DNA from: Aquisalimonas sp007126095
GTDB lineage: Bacteria > Pseudomonadota > Gammaproteobacteria > Nitrococcales > Aquisalimonadaceae
Length of the DNA stretch: 64,000 bases
Direction of reading: 5' to 3'
NCBI RefSeq assembly: GCF_048323695.1
Contig: NZ_JBLWFT010000010.1
Coordinates: 1 to 64,000, forward strand
Shown here: in pieces, positions 32,013-41,345 of the stretch
Layout: each line of letters begins with the position of its first letter
Numbering within the stretch: position 1 is the stretch's first letter
The notes under the pieces: model-generated
Database searches by the model: none
Told to the model about the DNA's origin: nothing
What the model saw: only the letters and a program-made list of their open reading frames with translations
Program-made: the position numbers and the translations under genes

Positions 32013-33167
32013 TCACTCCTGGAGTTCCTTCGCCATGTTGCGGGCGATGACGATCTGCTGGATCTGGCTCGTGCCTTCGTACAGGCGGAACAGCCGCACG
32101 TCGCGGTAGAAGCGCTCCACCGGGTACTCGGAGATATAGCCGGCGCCACCGTGGATCTGCACGGCGCGGTCAGCCACGCGGCCCACCATCTCGGCGCAGA
32201 ACAGCTTGCAACAGGACGCCTCGGTGCTGACCCGCTCGCCGTTGTCCTTCTTGCGCGCGGCCTCCATGACCATGGAGCGCCCGGCAAAGGCTTCGGCCTT
32301 GCTGTCGGCCAGCATGGCCTGGATGAGCTGGTGCTCGGAGAGGTGCTTGCCGAACTGCTTGCGCTCGGTGGCGAAGCGCAGCGCCTCGTCGATCAGCCGC
32401 TCGGCCACTCCGACACACACGGCGGAGATGTGCAGCCGCCCCCGGTCGAGCACCTTCATGGCGGTCTTGAAGCCCTGCCCTTCCTTGCCCCCGATCAGAG
32501 CGCTGGCCGGCACGCGGGCGTCCTCGAAGATGACGTCGCAGGTGTGCGAGCCGCTCTGGCCCATCTTCTTGTCCGGCTTACCCAGGGAGATGCCAGGCGT
32601 ATTGGCATCCACCAGGAAGGCGGAGACGCCCGCGGCGCCCTTTTCGTCCGGGTTGGTGCGCGCCATAAGCGTGAACACGCTGGCATACGGGGCATTGGTG
32701 ATGTAGCGCTTGGTGCCGTTGATGATGTACTCATCGCCGTCACGCACCGCGGAAGTCTTCACCGAGCCCGCGTCGGAGCCCACGTCCGGCTCGGTCAGTG
32801 CGAACGAGCCGATGATCTCGCCGGTGGCCATGCGCGGCAGGTACCGCTCCTTCTGCTCGTCGGTGCCATCCATGATGATGCCCTGGGAGCCGATGCCGTT
32901 GTTGGTGCCCATGATGGAGCGGAACGCGGGCGAGGTATGGCCGAGCTCGAAGGCCACCAGTGCCTCTTCTTCCATGGTCAGGCCGAGACCGCCGTGCTCT
33001 TCGGGGATGGACAGCCCGAACAGGCCGAGCTCCTTCATCTCCTGGACGATCTCGTCGGGGATGCGATCGTTCTCAGCCACCTCCTGCTCACGGGGCACCA
33101 GCCGCTCGCGAACAAAGCGGCCGACGGTATCAAGGAGCGAACTCAACGTCTCCTGATCTCTGATCAT
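32013..33167 (-). CDS. Acyl-CoA dehydrogenase
   Basis: A 384-residue flavoenzyme. Signature one is GSFALTEPDVGSDAGSVKTS (about residues 120-139) and signature two is QIHGGAGYISEYPVERFYRD; the catalytic base is the glutamate in YEGTSQIQ near residue 366, as in short- and medium-chain enzymes. Electrons would pass via ETF to the ETF-ubiquinone oxidoreductase encoded at 35882. ATG 33167 follows AGGAT; the open frame further upstream lies in the divergent promoter region. It is transcribed away from the thiolase. Confidence 0.9.
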   Translation of the reverse strand: MIRDQETLSSLLDTVGRFVRERLVPREQEVAENDRIPDEIVQEMKELGLFGLSIPEEHGGLGLTMEEEALVAFELGHTSPAFRSIMGTNNGIGSQGIIMDGTDEQKERYLPRMATGEIIGSFALTEPDVGSDAGSVKTSAVRDGDEYIINGTKRYITNAPYASVFTLMARTNPDEKGAAGVSAFLVDANTPGISLGKPDKKMGQSGSHTCDVIFEDARVPASALIGGKEGQGFKTAMKVLDRGRLHISAVCVGVAERLIDEALRFATERKQFGKHLSEHQLIQAMLADSKAEAFAGRSMVMEAARKKDNGERVSTEASCCKLFCAEMVGRVADRAVQIHGGAGYISEYPVERFYRDVRLFRLYEGTSQIQQIVIARNMAKELQE

Positions 33168-33270
33168 GGGGTTATCCTCTTTACGACATGCGGGAGGCGG
33201 GACGCGCGGCCCGGGAATTTGCATTGAAATCTGGCACGAACTATTCTCTTGGTCAAGTTTTTGAAACAGA

Positions 33271-33287
33271 ATTTCGCCTAGCGAAAT
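33271..33287. promoter_or_regulatory. Perfect 7-3-7 operator candidate between acyl-CoA dehydrogenase and thiolase
   Basis: ATTTCGCCTAGCGAAAT is a perfect inverted repeat (ATTTCGC, CTA, GCGAAAT) centred in the 157-bp divergent region, 104 bases from one start and 38 from the other. The surrounding 60 bases are clearly more AT-rich than the window. A TetR-, MerR- or GntR-type regulator of acyl-CoA catabolism would be the expected binder; no regulator gene is adjacent. Confidence 0.6.
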
Positions 33288-33324
33288 CACCTGACAAACG
33301 CCCCCTGGCGGGCAGGAGAACGAC

Positions 33325-34533
33325 ATGCTCGACGCCTACGTCTACGACGGTATCCGCACACCGATCGGCCGCCATGCCGGCGCCCTGGCCCCGGTGCGGC
33401 CGGACGACCTCCTAGCCCACTGCATCCGCCACGTGGTGGAGCGGAACAGCTTCGATCCTGCCATTATCGAGGACGTGGTCGCCGGTTGCACCAACCAGGC
33501 CGGGGAAGACGCCCGCAACCTGGCCCGCCACGCAGGGCTGCTGGCCGGGCTGCCCATCGAAGTGGCCGGGCAGACGGTGAACCGCCTGTGCGGTTCGGGC
33601 CTGGCTGCTTCCCTGGACGCCGCCCGCGCCGCCAGCGCCGGCGAAGGGCAGCTGTTCATCGCCGGCGGCTCCGAGAGCATGAGCCGGGCACCGTTCGTCA
33701 TGGCCAAGGCAGAGACGGCTTACAGCCGCGACATGAAGGTGTTCGACTCCACCATCGGCGCCCGCTTCCCGAACCCGAAGATCCTCAAGCAGTTCGGCGG
33801 TGACACCATGCCGGAGACGGCCGACAACGTGGCCGCCGACCTGGACATCACCCGGGAGCGGGCCGATGCATTCGCGGCCTGGTCCCAGGAAAAGTACGCG
33901 CGCGCGAAGGAGGCCGGCTTCTACGAGCAGGAGCTTCTGCCGGTCGATGTGCCCACCGGGCGCAAGACGCCGCCGGTAACCGTCGCCGAGGACGAGCACC
34001 CGCGCGCGGGCAGCACCGCCGAAAAGCTGGCAAAATTGCCCACACTGTTCGAGGGCGGCGTGGTCACCGCCGGTAACGCCTCCGGGATCAACGACGGCGC
34101 CGCCGCCATGCTGATCGGCAATCGGGCCGCCGGCGAGCAGGCCGGAGTGAAACCCCGCGCCCGCATTCTCTCGGGCGCCGTAGCCGGCGTGGAGCCGCGC
34201 ACCATGGGGCTCGGCCCCGTGCCCGCATCGCGCAAGGCGCTGGAGCGCGCCGGCATTGGCCTGGACGATCTGGACGTGATCGAGCTCAACGAGGCATTCG
34301 CCTCGCAGGTGCTCGGCTGCACGCAGCTGCTCGGGATCGCCGACGACGATCCCCGGCTCAATCCCAACGGGGGCGCCATCGCCATTGGCCACCCGCTGGG
34401 CTGCTCCGGAGCGCGCCTGTTGCTGACCGCCATCCGGCAGCTGGAGGCCATCCAGGGGCGTTATGCACTGGTTACCATGTGCATTGGTGTGGGGCAGGGA
34501 GTTGCCGCCATCGTGGAACGCGTCGACGGATGA
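33325..34533 (+). CDS. Acetyl-CoA acyltransferase (thiolase, PcaF/PaaJ-like)
   Basis: A 402-residue thiolase. The nucleophilic cysteine is in VNRLCGSGLAASLDAARAAS (about residue 90), the histidine in NPNGGAIAIGHPLGCSGARL and the second cysteine in VTMCIGVGQG. The start LDAYVYDGIRTPIGRHAGAL and overall pattern resemble beta-ketoadipyl-CoA thiolases, although a generic 3-ketoacyl-CoA role is equally possible. It heads a plus-strand run with gcdH and the ETF oxidoreductase. Confidence 0.9.
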   Translation: MLDAYVYDGIRTPIGRHAGALAPVRPDDLLAHCIRHVVERNSFDPAIIEDVVAGCTNQAGEDARNLARHAGLLAGLPIEVAGQTVNRLCGSGLAASLDAARAASAGEGQLFIAGGSESMSRAPFVMAKAETAYSRDMKVFDSTIGARFPNPKILKQFGGDTMPETADNVAADLDITRERADAFAAWSQEKYARAKEAGFYEQELLPVDVPTGRKTPPVTVAEDEHPRAGSTAEKLAKLPTLFEGGVVTAGNASGINDGAAAMLIGNRAAGEQAGVKPRARILSGAVAGVEPRTMGLGPVPASRKALERAGIGLDDLDVIELNEAFASQVLGCTQLLGIADDDPRLNPNGGAIAIGHPLGCSGARLLLTAIRQLEAIQGRYALVTMCIGVGQGVAAIVERVDG

Positions 34534-34615
34534 ACGCGGCGCATTGAACAACAATCCGGCCCGCCGGCGATGATGCCGCTGCGGGCCGCTCGACCATCGA
34601 CTGCGGAGATTCTCC

Positions 34616-35794
34616 ATGACCAACCGATTCCACTGGAACGACGCGCTGCTTCTCGACGGCCAGCTTGCCGATGAAGAGCGCATGGTGCGTGACTCGGCCC
34701 ACGACTACTGTCAGGAACAGCTGTTCCCGCGGGTGCTCGAGGCCAATCGGCACGAGCGCTTCGACCGCGAGATCATGACCGAAATGGGCGAGTTGGGCTT
34801 TCTCGGCCCCACCATCCCGGAAGAGTACGGCGGTGCCGGCGTCAATCACGTGAGCTATGGCCTGATCGCCCGGGAAGTGGAACGGGTTGACTCCGGCTAC
34901 CGTTCCGCCATGAGCGTGCAGTCGTCGCTGGTGATGCACCCGATCTACAGCTACGGCAGCGAGGAACAGCGGAAGAAGTATCTGCCGAAGCTGGCCACCG
35001 GCGAATGGGTGGGCTGCTTCGGCCTCACCGAGCCGGACGCCGGCTCCGACCCGGGCGGCATGAAAACCCACGCCAAGGCGGTCGACGGCGGCTACAAGCT
35101 CTCCGGCTCCAAGACCTGGATCACCAACTCCCCCATCGCCGACGTCTTCGTCGTGTGGGCGAAGCTCGACGGCAAGATCCGCGGCTTCATTCTCGAAAAG
35201 GGCATGACCGGCCTGTCCGCGCCCAAGCTGGAAGGCAAGTTCTCCCTGCGCGCCTCCATCACGGGCCAGATCGTCATGGACGAGGTGTTCGTGCCGGAGG
35301 AGAACCTGCTGCCCAACGTGGAAGGACTCAAGGGGCCGTTCGGCTGCCTGAACAAGGCCCGCTACGGCATCAGCTGGGGTGCCATGGGTGCGGCGGAGTT
35401 CTGCATGCATCAGGCCCGTCAGTACACCCTCGACCGCAAGCAGTTCGGTCGGCCGCTGGCCGCCACCCAGCTCATCCAGAAGAAGCTGGCGGACATGCTC
35501 ACCGAGGTCACCATCGGCCTGCAGGGCTCCCTGCAGCTCGGCCGCCTCATGGACTCGGGCAACTGGGCGCCGGAGATGATCTCCCTGCTCAAGCGCAACA
35601 ACTGCGGCAAGGCGCTGGACATTGCGCGCACCGCCCGGGACATGCACGGTGGCAATGGCATCTCCGATGAGTACCATGTGATCCGTCACGTGATGAATCT
35701 GGAAGCGGTGAACACCTACGAGGGCACCCACGACGTCCACGCCCTCATCCTGGGCCGGTCGATCACCGGCATTCAGGCGTTCACCGGCGAATAA
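34616..35794 (+). CDS. gcdH: Glutaryl-CoA dehydrogenase
   Basis: A 392-residue member of the acyl-CoA dehydrogenase family with clear glutaryl-CoA dehydrogenase features: YRSAMSVQSSLVMHPI, GLTEPDAGSDPGGMKT, ARYGISWGAMGAAEFCMHQA, RDMHGGNGISDEYHV and the catalytic glutamate in NTYEGTHDVHALILGR. It oxidises and decarboxylates glutaryl-CoA to crotonyl-CoA in lysine, tryptophan and aromatic degradation. ATG at 34616 follows GGAGATT. The ETF oxidoreductase lies 87 bases downstream. Confidence 0.93.
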   Translation: MTNRFHWNDALLLDGQLADEERMVRDSAHDYCQEQLFPRVLEANRHERFDREIMTEMGELGFLGPTIPEEYGGAGVNHVSYGLIAREVERVDSGYRSAMSVQSSLVMHPIYSYGSEEQRKKYLPKLATGEWVGCFGLTEPDAGSDPGGMKTHAKAVDGGYKLSGSKTWITNSPIADVFVVWAKLDGKIRGFILEKGMTGLSAPKLEGKFSLRASITGQIVMDEVFVPEENLLPNVEGLKGPFGCLNKARYGISWGAMGAAEFCMHQARQYTLDRKQFGRPLAATQLIQKKLADMLTEVTIGLQGSLQLGRLMDSGNWAPEMISLLKRNNCGKALDIARTARDMHGGNGISDEYHVIRHVMNLEAVNTYEGTHDVHALILGRSITGIQAFTGE

Positions 35795-35881
35795 CACACG
35801 GCCCGGCGACGACCGGGCGCGTGAGGTGCCCGGGCCACCACTGGTGCGCCCGGGCGTCTCATGACACCAGGAGGCATTAGA

Positions 35882-37543
35882 ATGGCAGAGCACGAGGCCG
35901 TAGAACGCGAAAGCATGGAATTCGACGTCCTGATCGTCGGCGCCGGGCCCGCGGGACTGTCCGCGGCGATCCGGCTGCGGCAGCTGGCCGAAGAGGCCGG
36001 CAAGGACGACTTCGCCGTGTGCGTCGTGGAAAAGGGCTCGGAAGTGGGTGCGCACATCCTCTCCGGTGCTGTGATCGAACCGCGCGCGCTGAACGAACTG
36101 ATCCCCGACTGGAAGGACAAGGGCGCGCCGCTGAACACGCCGGCCGGCGACGACAGCTTCCTGCTCCTCACCGAGAGTAAGTCGTACAAGCTGCCCACAC
36201 CGCCGCAGATGCACAACCACGGCAACTACATCGTCAGCCTGGGCAATGTCTGCCGCTGGCTCGCCGAGCAGGCCGAAGGCGCGGGCGCTGAAATCTACCC
36301 CGGCTTCGCCGCCGCCGAAGTGCTCTACAACGAGGACTGCTCGGTCAAGGGCGTGGCCACGGGCGACATGGGCATACAGGCCGACGGCACCCCGGGCCCC
36401 AACTACGAGCCTGGCGTCGAGCTGCACGCCAAACAGACCTTCTTCGCCGAGGGCTGCCGTGGCTCCGCCAGCAAGGAAGTGATCGGCCGCTTCGAGCTGA
36501 ACAAGGATTCCGACCCGCAGACCTACGGCATCGGCATCAAGGAACTGTGGGAGATTCCGGCGGAGCAGCATGAGCAGGGCAAGGTGGTGCACTCCGTCGG
36601 CTGGCCCGTGGACAGCAAGACCTACGGCGGCGCCTGGATGTACCACCTGGAGGATAACCTGGTCTCCATCGGCTACGTCATCGGCCTGGACTACAAGAAC
36701 CCCTACCTCTCGCCCTTCGACGAGATGCAGCGGCTGAAGACCCACCCGGCGTTCCGCAAGTACCTGGAAGGTGGCCGGCGCGTGTCCTACGGCGCCCGCG
36801 CCCTGGTGGAAGGCGGTTTCCAGTCCATGCCGAAGGTGCACTTCCCCGGCGGCGTGCTGATCGGTGACTCCGCCGGTTTCCTGAACGTGCCCAAGATCAA
36901 GGGCACCCACAATGCCATGAAGTCCGGCATGGTGGCCGCCGAGGCGGCGTTCAAGGCGTTGCAGGAAAAGGACGAACCGGGGCTTGAGGTCACCGGCTAC
37001 CTGGACGGCCTGAAAGCCTCTTGGATCTGGGACGAACTCTACCGCGTGCGCAACATCCGCCCGGCCATGGCCAAGTGGGGCCTGTGGGGCGGCATGGCTT
37101 ACTCCGCCATCGACACCTATCTGTTCCGGGGCAAGGCGCCGTGGACCCTGCCGAACCACGCCGATCACGAGCAGATTCGGCCGAAGACGGAGTTCCGGCC
37201 CATCGAGTACCCGAAGCCGGACGGCAAGCTGACCTTCGACAAGCTCTCGTCGGTGTTCATCTCCAACACCAACCACGAAGAGGACCAGCCGGCCCACCTG
37301 ACTCTCAAGGACCAGAGCGTGCCGGTGGAGATCAACCTCGAGACCTACGACGCACCGGAGCAGCGCTACTGCCCCGCCGGCGTTTACGAGATCGTCCGGG
37401 ACGACGACGGCTCCAACCCGCGGCTGCAGATCAACGCGCAGAACTGCGTGCACTGCAAGACCTGCGACATCAAGGATCCGACCCAGAACATCCACTGGGT
37501 GGTGCCGCAGGGCGGTGACGGGCCGAATTACCCGAACATGTAG
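35882..37543 (+). CDS. Electron-transfer flavoprotein-ubiquinone oxidoreductase
   Basis: A 553-residue flavo-iron-sulfur protein. The N-terminal FAD motif is DVLIVGAGPAGLSAAIRLRQ; the middle contains VLIGDSAGFLNVPKIKGTHN; the C-terminal 4Fe-4S region has RYCPAGVYEIV and NCVHCKTCDIKDPTQNIHW with four cysteines. It passes electrons from acyl-CoA dehydrogenases through ETF into the quinone pool at the membrane. GGAGG before ATG 35882 fixes the start. The etfAB genes are not in the window. Confidence 0.95.
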   Translation: MAEHEAVERESMEFDVLIVGAGPAGLSAAIRLRQLAEEAGKDDFAVCVVEKGSEVGAHILSGAVIEPRALNELIPDWKDKGAPLNTPAGDDSFLLLTESKSYKLPTPPQMHNHGNYIVSLGNVCRWLAEQAEGAGAEIYPGFAAAEVLYNEDCSVKGVATGDMGIQADGTPGPNYEPGVELHAKQTFFAEGCRGSASKEVIGRFELNKDSDPQTYGIGIKELWEIPAEQHEQGKVVHSVGWPVDSKTYGGAWMYHLEDNLVSIGYVIGLDYKNPYLSPFDEMQRLKTHPAFRKYLEGGRRVSYGARALVEGGFQSMPKVHFPGGVLIGDSAGFLNVPKIKGTHNAMKSGMVAAEAAFKALQEKDEPGLEVTGYLDGLKASWIWDELYRVRNIRPAMAKWGLWGGMAYSAIDTYLFRGKAPWTLPNHADHEQIRPKTEFRPIEYPKPDGKLTFDKLSSVFISNTNHEEDQPAHLTLKDQSVPVEINLETYDAPEQRYCPAGVYEIVRDDDGSNPRLQINAQNCVHCKTCDIKDPTQNIHWVVPQGGDGPNYPNM

Positions 37544-37558
37544 TTCGGGATGGGTGAT

Positions 37559-37686
37559 GGTGGGCGTAAACATCCACCCTACGCGTGCCGACCGTGATGG
37601 GCGCGTAGGGTCGACGTTTACGTCCACCGTCACCAACCCTCCAGCACAAGGCGTCGTCGGACGTAGGGTGGACCTTCAGGTCCACC
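37559..37686. repeat. Three REP-family A palindromes after the ETF oxidoreductase gene
   Basis: GGTGGGCGTAAACATCCACC at 37559-37578 followed by CTACG; GGTCGACGTTTACGTCCACC at 37609-37628 preceded by CGTAG; and the perfect GGTGGACCTTCAGGTCCACC at 37667-37686 preceded by CGTAG. The first two face each other as a pair; the third repeats the second orientation. They fill the gap between two convergent genes. Confidence 0.9.
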
Positions 37687-37701
37687 ATCCATTCCCGACA
37701 T

Positions 37702-38217
37702 TCACCGCCGGAAGCTGCGCCCCAGGGGCACCGGGCCGTTGCGCATGAACGCGCTCACGCTCGTGGCGACCGGGTCATCCGGATCATCGTCGTAGGCAAC
37801 ACACCGCACGAACGCAATGTGCCGAGTGACGTGGTAACACTCCGCGCGCGCCTCCACGTCCTTGCCCGCCGCTGCCGGGCGCAGGTGGTCGATGCGGAGG
37901 TCCAGGGTTGCCACAAGCTGCGGCGGGGAACGGCTGAAGAAGGCTGCAGCGCCGCTGGTCTGATCGATCAGGGTCGTGAGCACGCCACCGTGCAGATGCC
38001 CGTTGTACGGATTGCCCACGAGTTCGTCACGGTATCCGACCCCGGCGGTGAACGATCGCCTTCCGACGCGCGTGACCCGCAGACCCATGCGCCGACTGTG
38101 GGGAATGGAGTTGAAGAAGCGCCGGCCGAAATACCGGCGCGCGGCGGGCACGCTGAAGATCACCCCCCAGATGACGCTTGCCAGAGATCGACGCACCACT
38201 CGGAGCCTTCGTGCCAC
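37702..38217 (-). CDS. Hotdog-fold thioesterase, PaaI-like (GTG start)
   Basis: A 171-residue protein with an arginine-rich N-terminus (about 30 residues, RRLRVVRRSLASVIWG) followed by a hotdog domain. Its active-site segment is GNPYNGHLHGGVLTTLIDQT, then VATLDLRIDHLRPAAAG. Homology and the ribosome site AGGAG, eight bases upstream, point to GTG at 38217; the open frame continues upstream only through the next gene's end. Substrate unknown, presumably an acyl-CoA. Confidence 0.8.
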   Translation of the reverse strand: MARRLRVVRRSLASVIWGVIFSVPAARRYFGRRFFNSIPHSRRMGLRVTRVGRRSFTAGVGYRDELVGNPYNGHLHGGVLTTLIDQTSGAAAFFSRSPPQLVATLDLRIDHLRPAAAGKDVEARAECYHVTRHIAFVRCVAYDDDPDDPVATSVSAFMRNGPVPLGRSFRR

Positions 38218-38230
38218 TGGCTTGTCTCCT

Positions 38231-38710
38231 TCAGGCGCAGTCGGCGAGTTCACGGAGGCGCTGCGCCGCATCTCGGGCAATCCGCCGCTCACCCGTCTGG
38301 CACCGGCTGACCACGTCCTCCAGCAGCACCGGGTCGTTCATGAGCGCCACGGCTCGGCGACGCAGGCGGACCACCGAATCATTGAGGGCGACTTCCATCA
38401 GCACGCGGTCACTGCCCAGGCGCTCCACCGCCTCCCGGCGCAGGCATTCCTCGCGGGCGCTGCGCGCCACGTAGGCGAGCACGGCCGTGTCGGTGCAGTC
38501 CCGCACCGCCGCCACGCGCGTCTCCAGCCGCAGGCTGGCATTGCCGCCTACCAATAGCGCGCGGTAGCGCGCATCGGCGCGCTGGCGTACGGTCCGATCC
38601 CGGGCATATCGCCGCAGCCGGTCGAGCCTGGGCAGGTCGTCGCAGGTATTGAGGCGGTCGTCCTGATGATCGCTGCGTGCGGAAAACCGGGCCTTAAGGC
38701 TCTGAAACAT
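38231..38710 (-). CDS. HEAT-like helical repeat protein of unknown function
   Basis: A 159-residue, arginine-rich, all-helical protein. Repeating units such as RLETRVAAVRDCTDTAVLAY, LRREAVERLGSDRVLMEVAL and VRLRRRAVALMNDPVLLEDV are about 25-30 residues apart and resemble HEAT-type repeats. There is no signal peptide or catalytic motif. GGGGG seven bases upstream supports ATG 38710; another ATG at 38716 adds two residues. It ends 13 bases before the thioesterase start, so the two are probably co-transcribed. Role unknown; a protein-protein scaffold is likely. Confidence 0.65.
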   Translation of the reverse strand: MFQSLKARFSARSDHQDDRLNTCDDLPRLDRLRRYARDRTVRQRADARYRALLVGGNASLRLETRVAAVRDCTDTAVLAYVARSAREECLRREAVERLGSDRVLMEVALNDSVVRLRRRAVALMNDPVLLEDVVSRCQTGERRIARDAAQRLRELADCA

Positions 38711-38803
38711 GAACATCCCCCGCTCCATCACCCACATCACGCCTCTCCGCCAATCCGTGGGTGCGGTGATGCTAACGCAACATGCAAGATCGTGTCGCGG
38801 AGG

Positions 38804-41125
38804 TTACAAAAACTCGGGGCGATGAACTGCGTACCCCTGCGCATAATCAACACCGAGCGCACGCACCTGCTCAAGCACCTGCTCCGACTCCACGAACTCG
38901 GCCACGGTGAGCATACCGATGGTGTGCCCCACCTGGTTGATGCAGCGGACCATGCTCTGATCCACGGAGTCGCTGGCCAGGTCACGCACGAACTGCCCGT
39001 CCACCTTCAGGTAATCTGCTTTCAGGGCGCGCAGGTAGCCGAACGAGGACAGCCCGCTGCCAAAGTCGTCCAGGGAGAAGCGACAACCGTGCTCGGCGAG
39101 CGCGGCGATGAACTCCTGGGCCCGCGCCAGGTTGCTGATCACGGCGGTCTCGGTGATCTCGAAGCACACCCGCGAGGCGTCCACCCCGGTCTCCCGCAAC
39201 GTTTCCAGAACGAAGCCGAGAAACGTCGGGTCGTTCAGGGATTGTCCGGAAAGATTGATGGCGAACTGGTCCACGTTCCGCAGAGCGGGCGGCGGATCAT
39301 TGATCACGTCCACAGCAAGCGCCACGACGCGGCGGTCCAGCGCCGGCATCATGCCGAACAGCTCGGCAGCGGGCAGGAACTGGCCCGGGCTCACGATGCC
39401 GCCCTCTTCATCCACCATGCTGACCAGCAGCTCGACCTTCTCCGGCAGGTCCGGCTGCAGGGCCAGTAGGCGCTGGAAGCGCAGACAGAACCGGCTGTCG
39501 TCCAACGCGGCCTGGACCCGGGTGGCCCACTCCACCTGGCTATTCCGAGTCGCCAGCGCCACATCGTCCGGATAGGCGATATGGAGCTGATTTGGCCCCT
39601 GCTCCTTGGCGACATAGCAGGCGGCATCGGCGGCGGCGAGCAGCGTGCCGGCCGGCTCGCCGCGAGCGGCCGGCACGACCCCCGCGCTGGCACCGGGATT
39701 GAAGATGCGACCGCCCCAGGCAAAGCGGAAACCGGCGATGTGATCACGGATCGCCCCTGCCAGGGCGGTGGCCTCATCCAGGGAAGTATCCCGCAGCAGC
39801 ACGGCGAACTCGTCACTACCCACCCTGGCCAGCAGGTCACCCTGGCGCAGGAACGCCACCATCTGTTCCGCCACTTGCCGAAGCAGCTCATCGCCGGCGC
39901 TGTGCCCGCAGGAGTCGTTCACAAGCTTGAAGCGGTCCAGATCAAACCAGCACACCACTGGCACCCCGCTGCTCCGGCGATTGAGCTCCGCGTCCAGGTG
40001 CGTTTCGAATTCACCACGGTTCGGCAGTCCGGTCAGGCTGTCGAACCGTTTCTGGTGGCGGACCTGGCGCGCCATGCCCCGCAGTTCCGTGACGTCGCGG
40101 ATGACGGCCACCAGCCCGCGGGTTTCACCCGGCTCTTCCTGGATGGGGGAGACACCCACCTGGACCACCCGTTCGTCACCGCGGCGGCCCGCATGGAGAT
40201 AGGCGTCACCGGACCGGTGCACTGGCGTGCCGCGCGCGAGGCATGTCTCCACGAGCACATCCAGTGAATGCCCTGGGGATTCATCCGTCAATGCCACCAC
40301 ATCCTGCAGGCGCCGGCCGGCCGCCTCACAGGACGACCAGCCGGTGAGCGACTCGGCGGCGGCGTTCATGTAGTCGATGGCGCCCCCGCCGTCAGTGGTA
40401 ATCACGGCATCACCGATGGACGCGAGGGTGTACTGGAAGCGCCGTTTCTCAGCCCCCAGCCCTTCGGCCAGGTGCTGTGTCTCGTGACGCCGGCTGACGC
40501 TTCGACGAAGATGGCGGCTGCTCTCCACCGCGCTCAGCAGCATGAATGTCGCGGCGAGCCCGAGGGCCGCGATCATGGCGGGGTGACCATCCGGATGCCA
40601 AATCAGCCAGGCGCTCACGGCCACCACAATGGGAACCACGTAAGCCCAGTACACCGGGGGATACAGGCCGACGAGCGAGACGATACCGGTAACAAAGAGA
40701 CCGAGCACCAGCCCCGCCAGCAGCGCCAGCGGCAGCGACCCGTCACCGGCCCCGATGAAAAGCAGCAATGGCGCCCACGCCAGCCCCTGCAACCCGCTGC
40801 CGACCACGCTCACCCGGGCCCAGAACCGCAGGGCCCCAGCCCCGTGGACCCGACGCCGCACCACGGCGAAGACCAGCAGCCGCAGGGCACCGATGACCCA
40901 AACGGCACCGAGCCAGGCCAGCAACCAGTGATGCGGCACGGCACCGTAAAAGGCTGGCGCCATGGCCGTAGCCACAACCAGGGTGACCAGAACACCGCGA
41001 TGGCCGACCTGGTGGAAACGGCGGATGCGCTGCAGAAGCTCGGCGCCCGGTTCCCGGGTTGCCGTCGGACTGTACCAGGGCGATTCGGCGGTGGTCCCTT
41101 GGGTTGCTTCCGGGGATGCCGTCAT
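38804..41125 (-). CDS. Membrane-anchored PAS-GGDEF-EAL signalling protein
   Basis: A 773-residue cyclic-di-GMP protein. About six transmembrane helices cover residues 35-195; a PAS domain (YTLASIGDAVITTDGGGAID) about 215-345; a GGDEF domain about 350-510, with FDSLTGLPNRGEFETHL and the signature ARVGSDEFAVLL (GSDEF instead of GGDEF); and an EAL domain about 525-770. In the EAL part the motif is ELL, but metal and catalytic residues appear kept: NLSGQS, EITETAV, LDDFGSGLSSFGYL, LKVDGQF and the glutamate in VAEFVES. Phosphodiesterase activity is therefore plausible, while cyclase activity is uncertain. It is alone on its strand next to argG. Confidence 0.9.
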   Translation of the reverse strand: MTASPEATQGTTAESPWYSPTATREPGAELLQRIRRFHQVGHRGVLVTLVVATAMAPAFYGAVPHHWLLAWLGAVWVIGALRLLVFAVVRRRVHGAGALRFWARVSVVGSGLQGLAWAPLLLFIGAGDGSLPLALLAGLVLGLFVTGIVSLVGLYPPVYWAYVVPIVVAVSAWLIWHPDGHPAMIAALGLAATFMLLSAVESSRHLRRSVSRRHETQHLAEGLGAEKRRFQYTLASIGDAVITTDGGGAIDYMNAAAESLTGWSSCEAAGRRLQDVVALTDESPGHSLDVLVETCLARGTPVHRSGDAYLHAGRRGDERVVQVGVSPIQEEPGETRGLVAVIRDVTELRGMARQVRHQKRFDSLTGLPNRGEFETHLDAELNRRSSGVPVVCWFDLDRFKLVNDSCGHSAGDELLRQVAEQMVAFLRQGDLLARVGSDEFAVLLRDTSLDEATALAGAIRDHIAGFRFAWGGRIFNPGASAGVVPAARGEPAGTLLAAADAACYVAKEQGPNQLHIAYPDDVALATRNSQVEWATRVQAALDDSRFCLRFQRLLALQPDLPEKVELLVSMVDEEGGIVSPGQFLPAAELFGMMPALDRRVVALAVDVINDPPPALRNVDQFAINLSGQSLNDPTFLGFVLETLRETGVDASRVCFEITETAVISNLARAQEFIAALAEHGCRFSLDDFGSGLSSFGYLRALKADYLKVDGQFVRDLASDSVDQSMVRCINQVGHTIGMLTVAEFVESEQVLEQVRALGVDYAQGYAVHRPEFL

Positions 41126-41308
41126 ACTGGATCCCTGCACCGGTTGGGTGTGACTCCACGTGGTGGACGCTCAGCCCGCCAGCGGCGCAGAAAGCCTCCC
41201 TCTGTCGTTGTCGTTATGGGGGTTCTGGCCGTCGCGGACCAGCCCAGTGGTGTGACGGTTGTATCCTTTATGGCCACCCCGTGGCAAGCACGACCTTCAG
41301 GGCTGGAT

Positions 41309-41338
41309 GTCCGCCCCTGCTGTCACGCCGGGGCGGAC
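41309..41338 (-). terminator. Hairpin after argG, probable terminator
   Basis: Perfect 9-bp arms GTCCGCCCC (41309-41317) and GGGGCGGAC (41330-41338) enclose a 12-base loop just after the argG stop on the minus strand. No U-tract follows, so it may be a processing or stability hairpin rather than an intrinsic terminator. Confidence 0.45.
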
Positions 41339-41345
41339 GCAGCCG

